Source of the DNA: Sulfitobacter sp. DFL-14
Lineage (GTDB): Bacteria > Pseudomonadota > Alphaproteobacteria > Rhodobacterales > Rhodobacteraceae
NCBI RefSeq assembly: GCF_003335585.1
Contig: NZ_QBFD01000046.1
Span: 459,345-523,344, forward strand
Length of the DNA stretch: 64,000 nucleotides
Direction of reading: 5' to 3'
The notes under the pieces are model-generated. The model ran no database searches. It was not told the DNA's origin and was given only the letters and a program-made list of their open reading frames with translations. Both the position numbers and the translations under genes were made by a program. Shown here in pieces: positions 1-8,692 of the stretch (the stretch's first letter is position 1; every line of letters begins with the position of its first letter).

Positions 1-258
1 GCCAGAGTCCGTGGCCTTGAAGAGGTTCTGGCCGAGGATCATATCCAGTCACGCGGCATCATCAGCAGCATGAACATCAAGGGCGACACAGATTACGAGG
101 TCTTTGTGCCGGGGCTCAGCTTTCTGGCCAACGGGGTGGCGCAATCTCCGGTGAACATCCCCAGCGCGCTTGGCGCGGACACCGACGCTGTCCTGTCGGG
201 CCTGAACCTCAGCCCGGAAAAGCTGACGGAATTGAGAATGAGCGGCATCATCGGGTGA
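1..258 (+). CDS. CaiB/BaiF (family III) CoA-transferase, C-terminal end
   Basis: Only the last 85 codons lie in the window, and the reading frame is open to the left edge. The fragment reads through GLEEVLAEDHIQSRG and ends with VAQSPVNIPSALGADTDAVL, followed by a short helix and GIIG. The 'E-V-L-x-D-x-x-x-x-x-R' stretch and the tail naming an ordered CoA-acceptor loop are typical of the C-terminus of family III CoA-transferases such as formyl-CoA, carnitine and succinyl-CoA transferases. These are cytosolic enzymes that move CoA between carboxylic acids. The active-site aspartate lies upstream of the window and cannot be checked, so no substrate is assigned. It ends 121 bp before the convergent IclR gene. 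Confidence 0.7.
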   Translation, partial: ARVRGLEEVLAEDHIQSRGIISSMNIKGDTDYEVFVPGLSFLANGVAQSPVNIPSALGADTDAVLSGLNLSPEKLTELRMSGIIG

Positions 259-379
259 AAGTGGCGACCCTGACCCTGCGCGCTCGGCTTGTTCCGGGCC
301 TTGGCTGGCATCGACTGACAGCGCTTGATTCCGCTCGCAGACACCCGCGGCATTCGACACATATTCCGAGTTGCCCCGA

Positions 380-1180
380 TCAGCTGCCAGAAAACAGCCG
401 TGACCGGCCCAACTCCTGCGCGACCTGCTGCAACAGGCTGATTGTCTGCAACCGGTCATCCTCACTGCGGATGCCAAGGGTCGACATCGACGTGCCGACC
501 ACGGCTTTCAACGCATTCACCCCGCCAATGGGCGCTGCAAAACCTGTCACACCCGGTTCGAATTCGTTTTCGACGATGGCATAGCCAACCGCCCTGCAGT
601 GCTGCACCCGGTTCAGAATCTCGGTGCGGTCCATGGTGGTATCCGGCGCATATTGTTCAAACGGAAGGCTGCGGATCGTCTCCTCCGCCCGGTCCTGCGG
701 CGCAAAGGCCAGTATCATCCTGCCAATGGCGGTGTGGAGCAATGGCAAGCGGCTGCCGACGGTGAACCCGAAGGAAACCGCATCCTCCTGCGCTGTCGAC
801 TGGGCAACATAGACCGCCGAATTGCCGTCAGGAATGGCAAGCGAAACCGTTTGCCCGATCCGGGTGGAATAGCGGTTCAACAGCGGCTGGATATGCGTGC
901 CGAACTGATTGCCGCGCAGAAAACTGCCCGCAAGTATCAGTACCTGCGGCGACAGGGAAAAATGCCGCCCGTCCCGTTCGGCATAGCCCAGATGGACCAG
1001 CGTCAGGGTCAGCCGCCGCACCGACGCGCGGTCAAGCCCGGTCAGCTGCGCGATCTCGGCCAGCGTAAGCCTGGTATGGGTATCGTCAAAGGCTTTCAGG
1101 ACGGCCATGCCCTTCACGAAGGTCGAGGAAATATCCCTGTCCGCAATCTCATGTTTCAATGGGTCTGGACGAAGGGTCAC
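380..1180 (-). CDS. IclR-family transcriptional regulator (PcaR/PobR-like)
   Basis: A 266-residue regulator with an N-terminal winged helix (FVKGMAVLKAF, then TLAEIAQLTGLDRASVRRLTLTL) and a C-terminal effector-binding domain (LPLLHTAIGRMILAF, GYAIVENEFEPGVTGFAAPI). Both are diagnostic of IclR proteins, which commonly control aromatic or amine catabolic genes. I chose the GTG at 1180 because AGGAG sits six bases before it. The in-frame ATG at 1222 adds 14 residues but has only a poor ribosome site. The gene is divergent from the Rieske oxygenase, and near-identical 16-bp repeats lie between them, so it probably controls that gene and itself. The effector is unknown. Confidence 0.88.
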   Translation of the reverse strand: MTLRPDPLKHEIADRDISSTFVKGMAVLKAFDDTHTRLTLAEIAQLTGLDRASVRRLTLTLVHLGYAERDGRHFSLSPQVLILAGSFLRGNQFGTHIQPLLNRYSTRIGQTVSLAIPDGNSAVYVAQSTAQEDAVSFGFTVGSRLPLLHTAIGRMILAFAPQDRAEETIRSLPFEQYAPDTTMDRTEILNRVQHCRAVGYAIVENEFEPGVTGFAAPIGGVNALKAVVGTSMSTLGIRSEDDRLQTISLLQQVAQELGRSRLFSGS

Positions 1181-1228
1181 GGGCGGCTCCTGGATTTCGC
1201 TTAGTTCTTTCAGATGACACATCCGTGG

Positions 1229-1313
1229 GCGCTATTAAACCAAAAGCCAAGATATTACCCAGGATGTCGCCATGAAGATTGTTAATGTAACATATGTGCG
1301 TTATTTAACCAAA
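1229..1313. promoter_or_regulatory. Pair of 16-bp direct repeats, candidate IclR operators
   Basis: GCGCTATTAAACCAAA at 1229-1244 and GCGTTATTTAACCAAA at 1298-1313 match at 14 of 16 positions and are 69 bp apart, in the region between the divergent IclR and oxygenase genes. The second copy covers the proposed -10 of the oxygenase promoter and contains GTTA-TT-TAAC. The first lies near the regulator's own start. That placement fits repression of the oxygenase and autoregulation. Binding is inferred. Confidence 0.55.
1279..1307 (+). promoter_or_regulatory. Candidate sigma70-type promoter of the Rieske oxygenase
   Basis: TTGTTA (1279-1284) and TATTTA (1302-1307) are separated by exactly 17 bp, each matching the consensus at four of six bases. 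A start site near 1314 would leave a leader of about 44 bases including the ribosome site GAAGGAGA before the ATG at 1358. The -10 lies within the second operator-like repeat. Confidence 0.45.
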
Positions 1314-1357
1314 TGGAGCAAAGGTACACCCAGCCGCCAATCTGAAGGAGACTTCCC

Positions 1358-2677
1358 ATGATCAGCCAGGAACTGAACGAAACGCTCACAAGAACTGGCC
1401 CCGGGACAGAGGCGGGCGAGGTCATGCGCCACTATTGGCAGCCTGCCGCGCTGACCGACGAACTGGCGGGCAAACGCCCGGTTGTGCCGGTCCGCCTGCT
1501 GGGCGAGGATCTGGTGCTGTTCCGTGACAGCGAAGGCGAACTTGGCCTGATCGCACGGGGCTGTCCGCACCGTGGGGCCGATCTTTGCTATGGTCGGCTG
1601 GAAGACAACGGATTGCGCTGCCCCTTCCACGGCTGGCACTTCAACCGAAATGGCCAATGCGTGGAACAGCCCGGTGAACCCGAAGGGTCGCGGATGCATG
1701 AACAGATCCGGACGACATCATATCCGGTGATCGAAAAGAACGGGATCATCTTTGCCTATCTGGGGCCGGGCACGCCACCGGCCTTCCCGAATTTCGACTG
1801 TTTCCGCGCGCCGGAAAGTCACGTTTTTGCCTTCAAGGGCCTGTGGGAATGCAACTGGCTGCAGGCGATGGAGGTGGGCATCGACCCTGCGCATGCCTCT
1901 TTCCTGCACCGTTTCCTGCAGGACGAAGACCCCGCCGACAGCTATGGCAAGCAGTTCCGCGACATGGCCGCCAACACAGAGATCCCGATGACCAAGCTGC
2001 TGCGCGATTATCCGCGCCCCGACATCACGGTCGAGGAAACCGAATACGGCATGCGCATCATCGCCCTGCGCCACATGGAAGACGGCCGGACCCATGTGCG
2101 CATCACCAACCAGATCTTCCCCGAAGCGATCTCGATCCCCATGTCGCGGGAGATGATCATCACCCAGTGGCATGTGCCGGTGGATGACGAAACCTGCTAT
2201 TGGTATTCGATGTTCACCAGCTTTGACAAACCCGTCGACAAGCAGAAGATGCGCGATCAGCGGCTCAGGGAACATCGCCTGCCCGATTATGCCCCGATCA
2301 AGAACAAGCGCAATGACTACGGTTTCGACCCCGAAGAGCAGGCGCGCGAAACCTATACCGGCATGGGGCTCGACATCAACGTGCACGATCAATGGGCGGT
2401 CGAAAGCCCCGGCCGGATCTTTGACCGGACCAGGGAACATCTGGGCAAGACCGATGTTGCCATCATCAAATACCGGCGCATGCTGCGGGCCGCGATCAGC
2501 AGCCTCAAGGATGGGAACACCGATGCGCTGCCCATGTGCAACGGCGTCGATGTCAGCAAGATCTACGGCCCGATCTCAAACGACACCATCGGCACGCGGG
2601 ACAACTGGCAGGATGTCTTCACGCAAAGCGATGCCGAACGACGCGAGGCTTGCAAGGGATGGGATGCAAAGGTCTGA
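1358..2677 (+). CDS. Rieske [2Fe-2S] non-heme iron oxygenase, alpha subunit
   Basis: A 439-residue Rieske oxygenase. The cluster ligands fit C69-x-H71-x16-C88-x2-H91 (CPHRGADL, then CPFHGW). The catalytic domain has NWLQAMEVGIDPAHASFLHR, giving the bridging D176 and iron ligands H179 and H184. Length and layout match the phthalate 4,5-dioxygenase/vanillate demethylase group, whose members hydroxylate rings or remove N- or O-methyl groups using electrons from a reductase. No reductase is adjacent. The nearest candidate is the ferredoxin-reductase/Rieske fusion about 11 kb away, and a link is speculative. GAAGGAGA precedes the ATG. Together with the following ligase gene it may act on an amine or aromatic acid. 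Confidence 0.9.
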   Translation: MISQELNETLTRTGPGTEAGEVMRHYWQPAALTDELAGKRPVVPVRLLGEDLVLFRDSEGELGLIARGCPHRGADLCYGRLEDNGLRCPFHGWHFNRNGQCVEQPGEPEGSRMHEQIRTTSYPVIEKNGIIFAYLGPGTPPAFPNFDCFRAPESHVFAFKGLWECNWLQAMEVGIDPAHASFLHRFLQDEDPADSYGKQFRDMAANTEIPMTKLLRDYPRPDITVEETEYGMRIIALRHMEDGRTHVRITNQIFPEAISIPMSREMIITQWHVPVDDETCYWYSMFTSFDKPVDKQKMRDQRLREHRLPDYAPIKNKRNDYGFDPEEQARETYTGMGLDINVHDQWAVESPGRIFDRTREHLGKTDVAIIKYRRMLRAAISSLKDGNTDALPMCNGVDVSKIYGPISNDTIGTRDNWQDVFTQSDAERREACKGWDAKV

Positions 2678-2745
2678 TGGCCACAAGATGAATCGTACCG
2701 GTGGTTGACGCGCGGTTCCCTGATGCCGCCACCTGAAGGGCAAAT

Positions 2746-4203
2746 ATGAGCCAGTTACACGAAAAGATCGCCAGCGGCGCGCTTGCCCGGATGGGTCTGC
2801 TTGACGAGGATGCCATCGCCGCAGCCGCCGCCCTGGTCGAACGGGTCAGCGGCTCCGATATCGAGACGGTGAGGGTGCTCTTTGCCGACCAGCACGGCAT
2901 CCTGCGCGGCAAGACCCTCGTGGCTTCGGCAATGGCCTCGATCTTCACCTCCGGGATCGCGATGCCCTCCACCCTTCTCCTGAAGGACACGTCGCACAAG
3001 ACTGTCTTTCCGGTGTGGTCGGATGACCCCGACATTCCCGGGGGCATGACGGGTGCGGGCGATATCCTTTTGCTGCCCGACCCTGCCACATTTCGCGAGT
3101 TGCCGTGGTCGTCGAACTCCGCCTGGATCTTCTGCGATCCGCATGGAAAAGACGGCGCCACCCTGGATTTCTCGCCGCGTGACGTGCTCAAGCGTGCGAT
3201 TGCGCGCCTGGCCGAGCATAATATCGCATTGGTTGTCGGGCTGGAGGTCGAGTTTCAGATCTACGCGCAGGTTGCGCAAAAGCTCGACCATGGCGATGCG
3301 ACCATGCCCGGCCAGCCGCCTCAGACCCGCAACCTCACCCAGGGCTACCAGTTCCTGACCGAACAGCTTTATGACCTGGTGGAACCCGTGCTGGACGATC
3401 TCCGCCGCCATTGCCAGTCGCTTGGTCTGCCCCTGCGCTCGATGGAGATCGAAATGGGGCCCAGCCAGTTCGAATTCACCTTCGACCCGGCCGATCCGCT
3501 GACCCATGCGGACAACATGATGATGTTCCGCGCCATGGTGAAAGAGACCTGCGCGCGGCGTGGCCTGCATGCGACCTTCATGTGCAAGCCGAACCTCGCC
3601 AATGCCGCCGCCAGCGGATGGCATCTGCACCAGTCGCTTGTTGACATGACAACCGGAGAGAACCTGCTGGTGCCACCTGCCGCAGGGACGATCACCGACA
3701 CGGCCAGCGGCTGGATTGCGGGCCTGCTGGAACACGCCCGCGCATCCTGCCTGCTCACGACACCGACGGTGAACGGATACAAACGCTACCGCCCACACCA
3801 ACTTGCCCCCGACCGCATCCAATGGGGCCGCGACAACCGTGGCGCAATGATCCGCGCCCTGATGGCACCCGGTGATCCCGCCTCGCGGATCGAGAACCGC
3901 GTGGCCGAGACAACGGCCAACCCCTACTATTTCTTTGCCAGCCAGATCCTGTCAGGCCTTGATGGTCTGAACCGCAATCTGCGCGCACCCGAACCGGTGG
4001 AAACCCCCTATGACGGCCCGGCAACGCAACTGCCCGAAAGCCTGCTCAGCGCGATCCAGCATTTCGAAAACTCGTCCTTCTACCGTGAGGTGCTGGGCGA
4101 TGCTTTTGTCGATTACCTCGCCTTTATCCGGCGCGCGGAATGGGACCGTTACCACCTGACCATCTCGGAATGGGAACAGGCCGAATATTTCGGGATCTAC
4201 TGA
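2746..4203 (+). CDS. Glutamine-synthetase-family ligase (PuuA/GlnT-like)
   Basis: A 485-residue glutamine synthetase superfamily protein. The N-terminal domain carries VRVLFADQHGILRGKTL. The catalytic domain shows MEIEMGPSQFEF (metal-binding acids), GWHLHQSL, WGRDNRGAMIR and RIENRVAETTANPYYF, the usual nucleotide and glutamate site motifs. The N-terminal D-x-x-G-x-x-RGK pattern is that of gamma-glutamyl-amine ligases (PuuA, FluG, GlnT) rather than the nitrogen-assimilating GlnA. It therefore probably joins glutamate to an amine, or a similar acid and amine, using ATP. It lies 68 bp after the oxygenase and is likely co-transcribed, which suggests that it handles an amine released or used by that pathway. 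The substrate is not determined. Confidence 0.82.
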   Translation: MSQLHEKIASGALARMGLLDEDAIAAAAALVERVSGSDIETVRVLFADQHGILRGKTLVASAMASIFTSGIAMPSTLLLKDTSHKTVFPVWSDDPDIPGGMTGAGDILLLPDPATFRELPWSSNSAWIFCDPHGKDGATLDFSPRDVLKRAIARLAEHNIALVVGLEVEFQIYAQVAQKLDHGDATMPGQPPQTRNLTQGYQFLTEQLYDLVEPVLDDLRRHCQSLGLPLRSMEIEMGPSQFEFTFDPADPLTHADNMMMFRAMVKETCARRGLHATFMCKPNLANAAASGWHLHQSLVDMTTGENLLVPPAAGTITDTASGWIAGLLEHARASCLLTTPTVNGYKRYRPHQLAPDRIQWGRDNRGAMIRALMAPGDPASRIENRVAETTANPYYFFASQILSGLDGLNRNLRAPEPVETPYDGPATQLPESLLSAIQHFENSSFYREVLGDAFVDYLAFIRRAEWDRYHLTISEWEQAEYFGIY

Positions 4204-4222
4204 AACGCCGCTGACGCGGGCG

Positions 4223-4260
4223 TGCCCGCTTTCCACCAGTTAACGGCAGGAAAGCGGGCA
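4223..4260. terminator. Hairpin between convergent genes, probable bidirectional terminator
   Basis: TGCCCGCTTTC (4223-4233) pairs perfectly with GAAAGCGGGCA (4250-4260) across a 16-base loop. It sits between the convergent glutamine-synthetase-like gene and gabD, as expected of a shared terminator. There is no long T-run on either side. Confidence 0.6.
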
Positions 4261-4273
4261 GGCCCCGGGGCGC

Positions 4274-5746
4274 TCAAAGACCGGCGAAATGGAACGCCTT
4301 GGTTTCAAGGTATTCCTCGATCCCTTCCTGCGCACCCTCACGCCCCAGACCGGAGGCTTTGACGCCGCCGAAAGGCGCCTCTGCATGGCTGACCACGCCG
4401 GTATTCAGCCCGACCAGACCCGCCTCCAACGCCTCGCCGAACCGGAAGGCACGGGCCATGTCCGTGGTGTAGAAATAGGCCGCCAGACCAAAGGGCGTGC
4501 CATTGGCCAGCGCCAGCGCCTCGGCCTCCGTCTCGAACCGGAACACGGGCGCGACGGGGCCAAAGGTTTCCTCGTCTGCCAGCTGCATGTCCACCGTCGC
4601 CTCCGACAGCACGACCGGATCGGCAAATTGCGCGGGAAGATCGCGGGCCTTGGTGGCACGCAGGGCTCCCTTGGCCAATGCATCCGCCACATGGGCATTG
4701 ATCTTGGTGATGGCGCTGGTGTTGATCATCGGACCAATGGCAATGCCCTCGGCTGTGCCGGGACCCACCGTCAACGCATCGACCCTGGCCGCCAATGCCG
4801 CGACAAAGGCATCGTAGATGCCGGATTGCACCAGAATGCGGTTGGCGCAGACACAGGTCTGACCGCCATTGCGGAATTTCGACAGCATCGCACCTTCGAC
4901 AGCGGCATCCAGATCGGCATCGTCAAAGACGATGAACGGCGCGTTGCCGCCCAGCTCCAGCGAGATTTTCTTGAGCGTCGGGGCGCATTGCCCGGCCAGA
5001 AGCGCGCCCACGCGGGTCGAGCCGGTGAACGACAGCTTGCGCACCACCGGGCTGGCGGTCAGCGTTTCGCCGATCACCTCGGGGCGGCCGGTCAGGATGT
5101 TCAGCACACCCTTGGGCATGCCCGCCCGTTCTGCCAGAACGCCCAGGGCCAACGCCGAATAGGGGGTGAAATCAGACGGCTTGATGACCATCGTGCAACC
5201 TGCCGCCAGGCCGGGGGCCACCTTGCGGGTGATCATCGCGATGGGGAAGTTCCACGGCGTGATGATGGCACAGACACCAACCGGCTCCTTCATGGCAAAG
5301 ATCTTCTTGCCCGGCACCGGAGAGGGGATGATATGGCCGTTGATCCGCCGCGCCTCTTCCGCGAACCAGCGGACAAAGGATGCGCCGTAAACCACCTCGC
5401 CCCGCGCCTCGGCCAGCGGTTTGCCCTGTTCGGCGGTCAGGATCCGCGCCAGGTCTTCGGCGTGGTCGTACATCAGTTGATACCAGCGCATCAGGATGTC
5501 GGCGCGGTCGACGTGGGTGCGCGCGCGCCAGTCTTTCATCGCCTCTTCGGCGGCGGCGATGGCGGCACTGGTTTCAGCCGCCGTGCAGTCTGGCATATGC
5601 CCGATCGCGTCACCTGTGGCCGGGTCGATCACCGGCATGTCCGCGCGCTCAATCCAGACGCCGTCGATCAGCGCCGCTTCGCGCAGCAGGTCGGGATCGG
5701 TCAGCTGGTCGCGCAGGTTGGTGGATGGTGTGTCGTGAATGGTCAT
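4274..5746 (-). CDS. gabD: NAD(P)-dependent succinate-semialdehyde dehydrogenase
   Basis: A 490-residue aldehyde dehydrogenase. It has the cofactor and substrate region ITPWNFPIAMITRK, the general base in LELGGNAPFIVF, the catalytic cysteine in GGQTCVCANR, and the C-terminal EAPFGGVKASGLGREG. Overall length and the GabD-like N-terminus (DPDLLREAALIDGVW) fit succinate-semialdehyde dehydrogenase, which oxidises succinate semialdehyde to succinate in the GABA route. Related semialdehydes cannot be excluded. Its ATG overlaps the stop of the upstream D-malate/tartrate-type dehydrogenase (ATGA), so the two are translationally coupled. Confidence 0.85.
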   Translation of the reverse strand: MTIHDTPSTNLRDQLTDPDLLREAALIDGVWIERADMPVIDPATGDAIGHMPDCTAAETSAAIAAAEEAMKDWRARTHVDRADILMRWYQLMYDHAEDLARILTAEQGKPLAEARGEVVYGASFVRWFAEEARRINGHIIPSPVPGKKIFAMKEPVGVCAIITPWNFPIAMITRKVAPGLAAGCTMVIKPSDFTPYSALALGVLAERAGMPKGVLNILTGRPEVIGETLTASPVVRKLSFTGSTRVGALLAGQCAPTLKKISLELGGNAPFIVFDDADLDAAVEGAMLSKFRNGGQTCVCANRILVQSGIYDAFVAALAARVDALTVGPGTAEGIAIGPMINTSAITKINAHVADALAKGALRATKARDLPAQFADPVVLSEATVDMQLADEETFGPVAPVFRFETEAEALALANGTPFGLAAYFYTTDMARAFRFGEALEAGLVGLNTGVVSHAEAPFGGVKASGLGREGAQEGIEEYLETKAFHFAGL

Positions 5747-6795
5747 GCTTTTCCTCCAAGCGCGGCAACAACTGCCGCGGTGATATCATCTGTGGTGTTC
5801 TGACCGGGACGGGTGCCAATGCCTTGTGCGGTCGCAGTTTCGACGGCCTCCAGCACAGCGGAAGCGGCTTCGCCCTCGCCCAGATGCTCCAGCATCTGCG
5901 CCCCCGACCAGATCGCGGCAATCGGGTTGGCAATGTTCTTGCCCGCAATATCCGGTGCCGAACCATGCACCGGTTCGAACATCGACGGCGCGCTGCGGTC
6001 GGGGCAGATATTGGCCGAAGCAGCAAAGCCCAGCCCGCCCTGAATGGCCGCACCCAGATCGGTCAGGATGTCGCCAAACAGGTTCGAGGCGACCACCACG
6101 TCCAGATCCTGCGGGTTCATCACCATCTTTGCCGCCATGGCGTCGATATGCATGTGGCTGACCGTCACCTGCGGGTATTCTGCGGCCAGTTCGCGGGTCA
6201 CCTCATCCCAGAACACCATCGAATACTTCTGTGCGTTCGACTTGGTGACCGAGGTCAGATGCTTGCGCCGCGCCTGTGCCTGCTCGAAACCAAAGCGCAG
6301 GATACGTTCGACGCCTTGGCGGGTGAATATCGACGTCTCGACCGCCACTTCGTTGTCACGTCCCTGATGCACGCGCCCGCCGGCACCGGAATATTCACCT
6401 TCGGTGTTTTCGCGGATGCACAGAATGTCGAAACCTTCGGCCTTCAGCGGGCCTTCGACACCGGCCAGCAACCTGTGGGGCCGGATGTTGGCATATTGGT
6501 CAAAGGCCTTGCGGATCGGCAGCAACAGGCCATGCAGCGACACCGAATCCGGCACGCTGTCGGGCCAGCCAACCGCACCCAGAAAGATCGCGTCAAAGCC
6601 GCGCAGCGTTTCAATGCCATCTTGCGGCATCATCGCGCCTGTCTTGGCGTAATATTCGCAAGACCACGGAAAGGTCTGTGTTTCCAGGGCAAAGCCAAAC
6701 CGGCTGGCGGCCGCGTTCATGACCTCGGTGGCGGCGTCGGTGACATCGACGCCAATGCCGTCTCCGGGGATCAAAGCAAGATTATATGTGGTCAT
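5743..6795 (-). CDS. Beta-decarboxylating dehydrogenase, tartrate/D-malate type
   Basis: A 350-residue member of the isocitrate/isopropylmalate dehydrogenase family. It shows LIPGDGIGVDVTDAA at the N-terminus, ENTEGEYSGAGGRVHQG in the substrate and metal loop, and FEPVHGSAPDIAGKNIANP in the nucleotide-binding part. The EGEYSGAGGR loop with a monomer of about 350 residues is typical of tartrate dehydrogenase/D-malate dehydrogenase (DmlA/TtuC), which act with NAD and Mn. I used the ATG at 6795 because AAGGAA lies six bases upstream; a longer in-frame GTG version at 6816 lacks such a site. Coupling to gabD suggests joint handling of C4 acids. Confidence 0.8.
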   Translation of the reverse strand: MTTYNLALIPGDGIGVDVTDAATEVMNAAASRFGFALETQTFPWSCEYYAKTGAMMPQDGIETLRGFDAIFLGAVGWPDSVPDSVSLHGLLLPIRKAFDQYANIRPHRLLAGVEGPLKAEGFDILCIRENTEGEYSGAGGRVHQGRDNEVAVETSIFTRQGVERILRFGFEQAQARRKHLTSVTKSNAQKYSMVFWDEVTRELAAEYPQVTVSHMHIDAMAAKMVMNPQDLDVVVASNLFGDILTDLGAAIQGGLGFAASANICPDRSAPSMFEPVHGSAPDIAGKNIANPIAAIWSGAQMLEHLGEGEAASAVLEAVETATAQGIGTRPGQNTTDDITAAVVAALGGKA

Positions 6796-7251
6796 ATCCG
6801 TTTCCTTGGTCTTCACAGGTCGATCAGGACCGATTTCGTTCTGCGGCTGGCGGTGCCGGCTTTGCGTCCCGGGCCGCAGGTCGTCAGCCCCGCACAGAGC
6901 CCATAGCCGGGATGACCGGCAAGAGCCAAGGCCACTTGAGTTCCCCCAAAACTCCGAAAGCGCGCCACCCGTCCAGCATCGGCACCCCCGAAAAACCGGC
7001 AGGCTGGCAAGGCGGTCTGGTCTGCATCAATGGCAAGGTTCATGGCGCACCCTGAGAAGGAATTCTGCCTGCAAGATCGCGCGTTTGATGCCGCCAAAGC
7101 TGCCGAAAGAGCCGGATCCTCAGCATTTTACGCTGCACTCCCGGATTTCTCAGGCAGAAGATTTTGGCGCTGTCGGGCCCGTACCTTCAGATCGGCGCGG
7201 CCTGCATCCTGCCGCCCTGCATTGGGCAAAGCCATGGCCGAACAGCTGCAA
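6796..7251. other. 456-bp intergenic region without a convincing gene
   Basis: This gap lies between the FAD oxidoreductase and the D-malate/tartrate-type dehydrogenase. The longest minus-strand frame runs from an ATG at 7043 to a stop at 6813 (76 codons), but its codon choice is unlike the neighbours and it has no ribosome site. It presumably holds the promoter of the dehydrogenase-gabD unit. A TAAAAT-like box is visible near 7125-7130 on the minus strand, but I cannot pair it with a -35. Confidence 0.4.
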
Positions 7252-8577
7252 TCAAAACTTCGAAACGCTGCCCCATTGGGAATGTTCAAAGCGGGCCAGC
7301 CGGTACTGCGCCGTCTCGGTGATGGGGGCGCGGGCAAGTACCAGATCGGCGACCAGATGGCCCACCCCCGGCCCGATGCCAAAGCCGTGTCCAGACAGCC
7401 CTGCCGCCAGAGTCAGACCCGCAATGCCGATGTCATTGTCGATCACCGGCACGCCGTCCGGCGTGCTGTCGATATAGCCTGCCCAACGTGCCTGCACCGA
7501 TACATTCGCAAGTGCGGGCAAGAGCTTGCGCGCATTGTCCAGCGTCTGGTTCACCGTCGCAACCGAGGGGCGCGGATCAAGGGTGCGGACTCGTTCCATC
7601 GGGGTTTCCCGGTCCAGATCCCAGGTTGCCATGGTCTCGAAACCCGCCCGCCAGGCCTGTAATCCGCCCGGCACCAGCGACCGCCAGCGTTTGGTGAACA
7701 TCGGCAGGAAATGCCTGGCTTTGCGGATCATCCGGGGGGTCGGATCGACGTTGCCCTTGCCCGAAATCGCCAATGTATAGCCGCCATCGCCACGCCGGGT
7801 CAGCGACACCGCAGAGGTATGCAGCGCAGGCGGCAGACCCTCGGCACCCGGCGCCACGGAGAGGATCGAACTGCGCACCGAGGCCTGGGGAAAGAAGATG
7901 CCCGACTGGTGCAGGAAACTGCCCGCCCAGGCGCCGCCCGCCATCACCACCTGCGGCGTGCGGATCACGCCACGCTCGGTCACCACCGCCGAGACGACCC
8001 CCGCTTCGGTTTCGATACCGCGTGCGGCACAGCCCTGCACCACAACACCGCCATGCTGCATCACGCCGCGTGCAATCTGCGGTGCGGCACTGGCGGGGTC
8101 GGCAATGCCATCGCTGGGCGACCAGACCCCACCGGCCCATTTCTGCCCGGTTGCAGCGCCCCTTTCAGTGGCTTCGGAGGCGCTCAGCATCCGGGTGTCG
8201 ACACCTTCGCCCCGCGCAAACCGGCCCCAGGTGGCCCAGCCTTCGATTTCGGCGGCATCGTTGGAAAGATACAGCAACCCGCAACGGCGAAAGCCCAGAT
8301 CAACGCCGATGTCCTGCGCCATGTCTTCCCACAGCGCCAGGCTGCGGGTGGAGAGCGGAAGTTCGCGCGCATCGCGGTTCTGCTGGCGGCACCAGCCCCA
8401 GTTGCGGCTGGATTGTTCGGCCCCCACGCGGCCTTTCTCCAGCAACACCACTTTCATGCCCGCACGCGACAGCCAATAGGCGGCACATACGCCGACGATG
8501 CCCGCACCGATCACCACGCAATCGGCAGCATCGGGAAAGGCGTCATTTGTCGTCAATTTCATCAACGGGGCAGGCAT
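7252..8577 (-). CDS. FAD-dependent amine/amino-acid oxidoreductase (DAO family)
   Basis: A 441-residue flavoprotein. The dinucleotide fold begins DCVVIGAGIVGVCAAYWLSRAG and is followed by a glutamate ribose clamp (LLEKG) and the NWGWCRQQ loop seen in D-amino-acid dehydrogenase, glycine oxidase and opine oxidase relatives. The substrate domain follows, and GVPVIDNDIGIAGLTLAAGLSGHGFGIGP closes the FAD fold. Such enzymes oxidise secondary or primary amines to imines, passing electrons to oxygen or a quinone. The start at 8577 is preceded by GGAGA; upstream in-frame codons are untypical. It lies 115 bp after the hydroxyacid dehydrogenase and probably ends that operon. Substrate unknown. Confidence 0.85.
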   Translation of the reverse strand: MPAPLMKLTTNDAFPDAADCVVIGAGIVGVCAAYWLSRAGMKVVLLEKGRVGAEQSSRNWGWCRQQNRDARELPLSTRSLALWEDMAQDIGVDLGFRRCGLLYLSNDAAEIEGWATWGRFARGEGVDTRMLSASEATERGAATGQKWAGGVWSPSDGIADPASAAPQIARGVMQHGGVVVQGCAARGIETEAGVVSAVVTERGVIRTPQVVMAGGAWAGSFLHQSGIFFPQASVRSSILSVAPGAEGLPPALHTSAVSLTRRGDGGYTLAISGKGNVDPTPRMIRKARHFLPMFTKRWRSLVPGGLQAWRAGFETMATWDLDRETPMERVRTLDPRPSVATVNQTLDNARKLLPALANVSVQARWAGYIDSTPDGVPVIDNDIGIAGLTLAAGLSGHGFGIGPGVGHLVADLVLARAPITETAQYRLARFEHSQWGSVSKF

Positions 8578-8692
8578 TGTATTCTCCGTACTTCTGGCCA
8601 GACCTTCATCATACCGCATGCTTCGCGGTGTCGCAGGATATGGTCTTGTAATTGTTCCTAAAACGAAACCTGCGCGGCGCCGCCGGTTGCAC

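Noticed and set aside
4289..5803. Open frame of about 500 codons opposite gabD, and similar long antisense frames (5380-6906, 19110-20792, 48894-50663)
   Set aside because: They lie entirely or mostly opposite well-identified genes, have Arg/Gly/His-rich composition and match no family; they are by-products of GC-rich codon use.
6813..7043. 76-codon minus-strand frame in the large gap before the D-malate/tartrate-type dehydrogenase
   Set aside because: No ribosome site, weak codon bias and no recognisable motif; kept only as a note on the gap.
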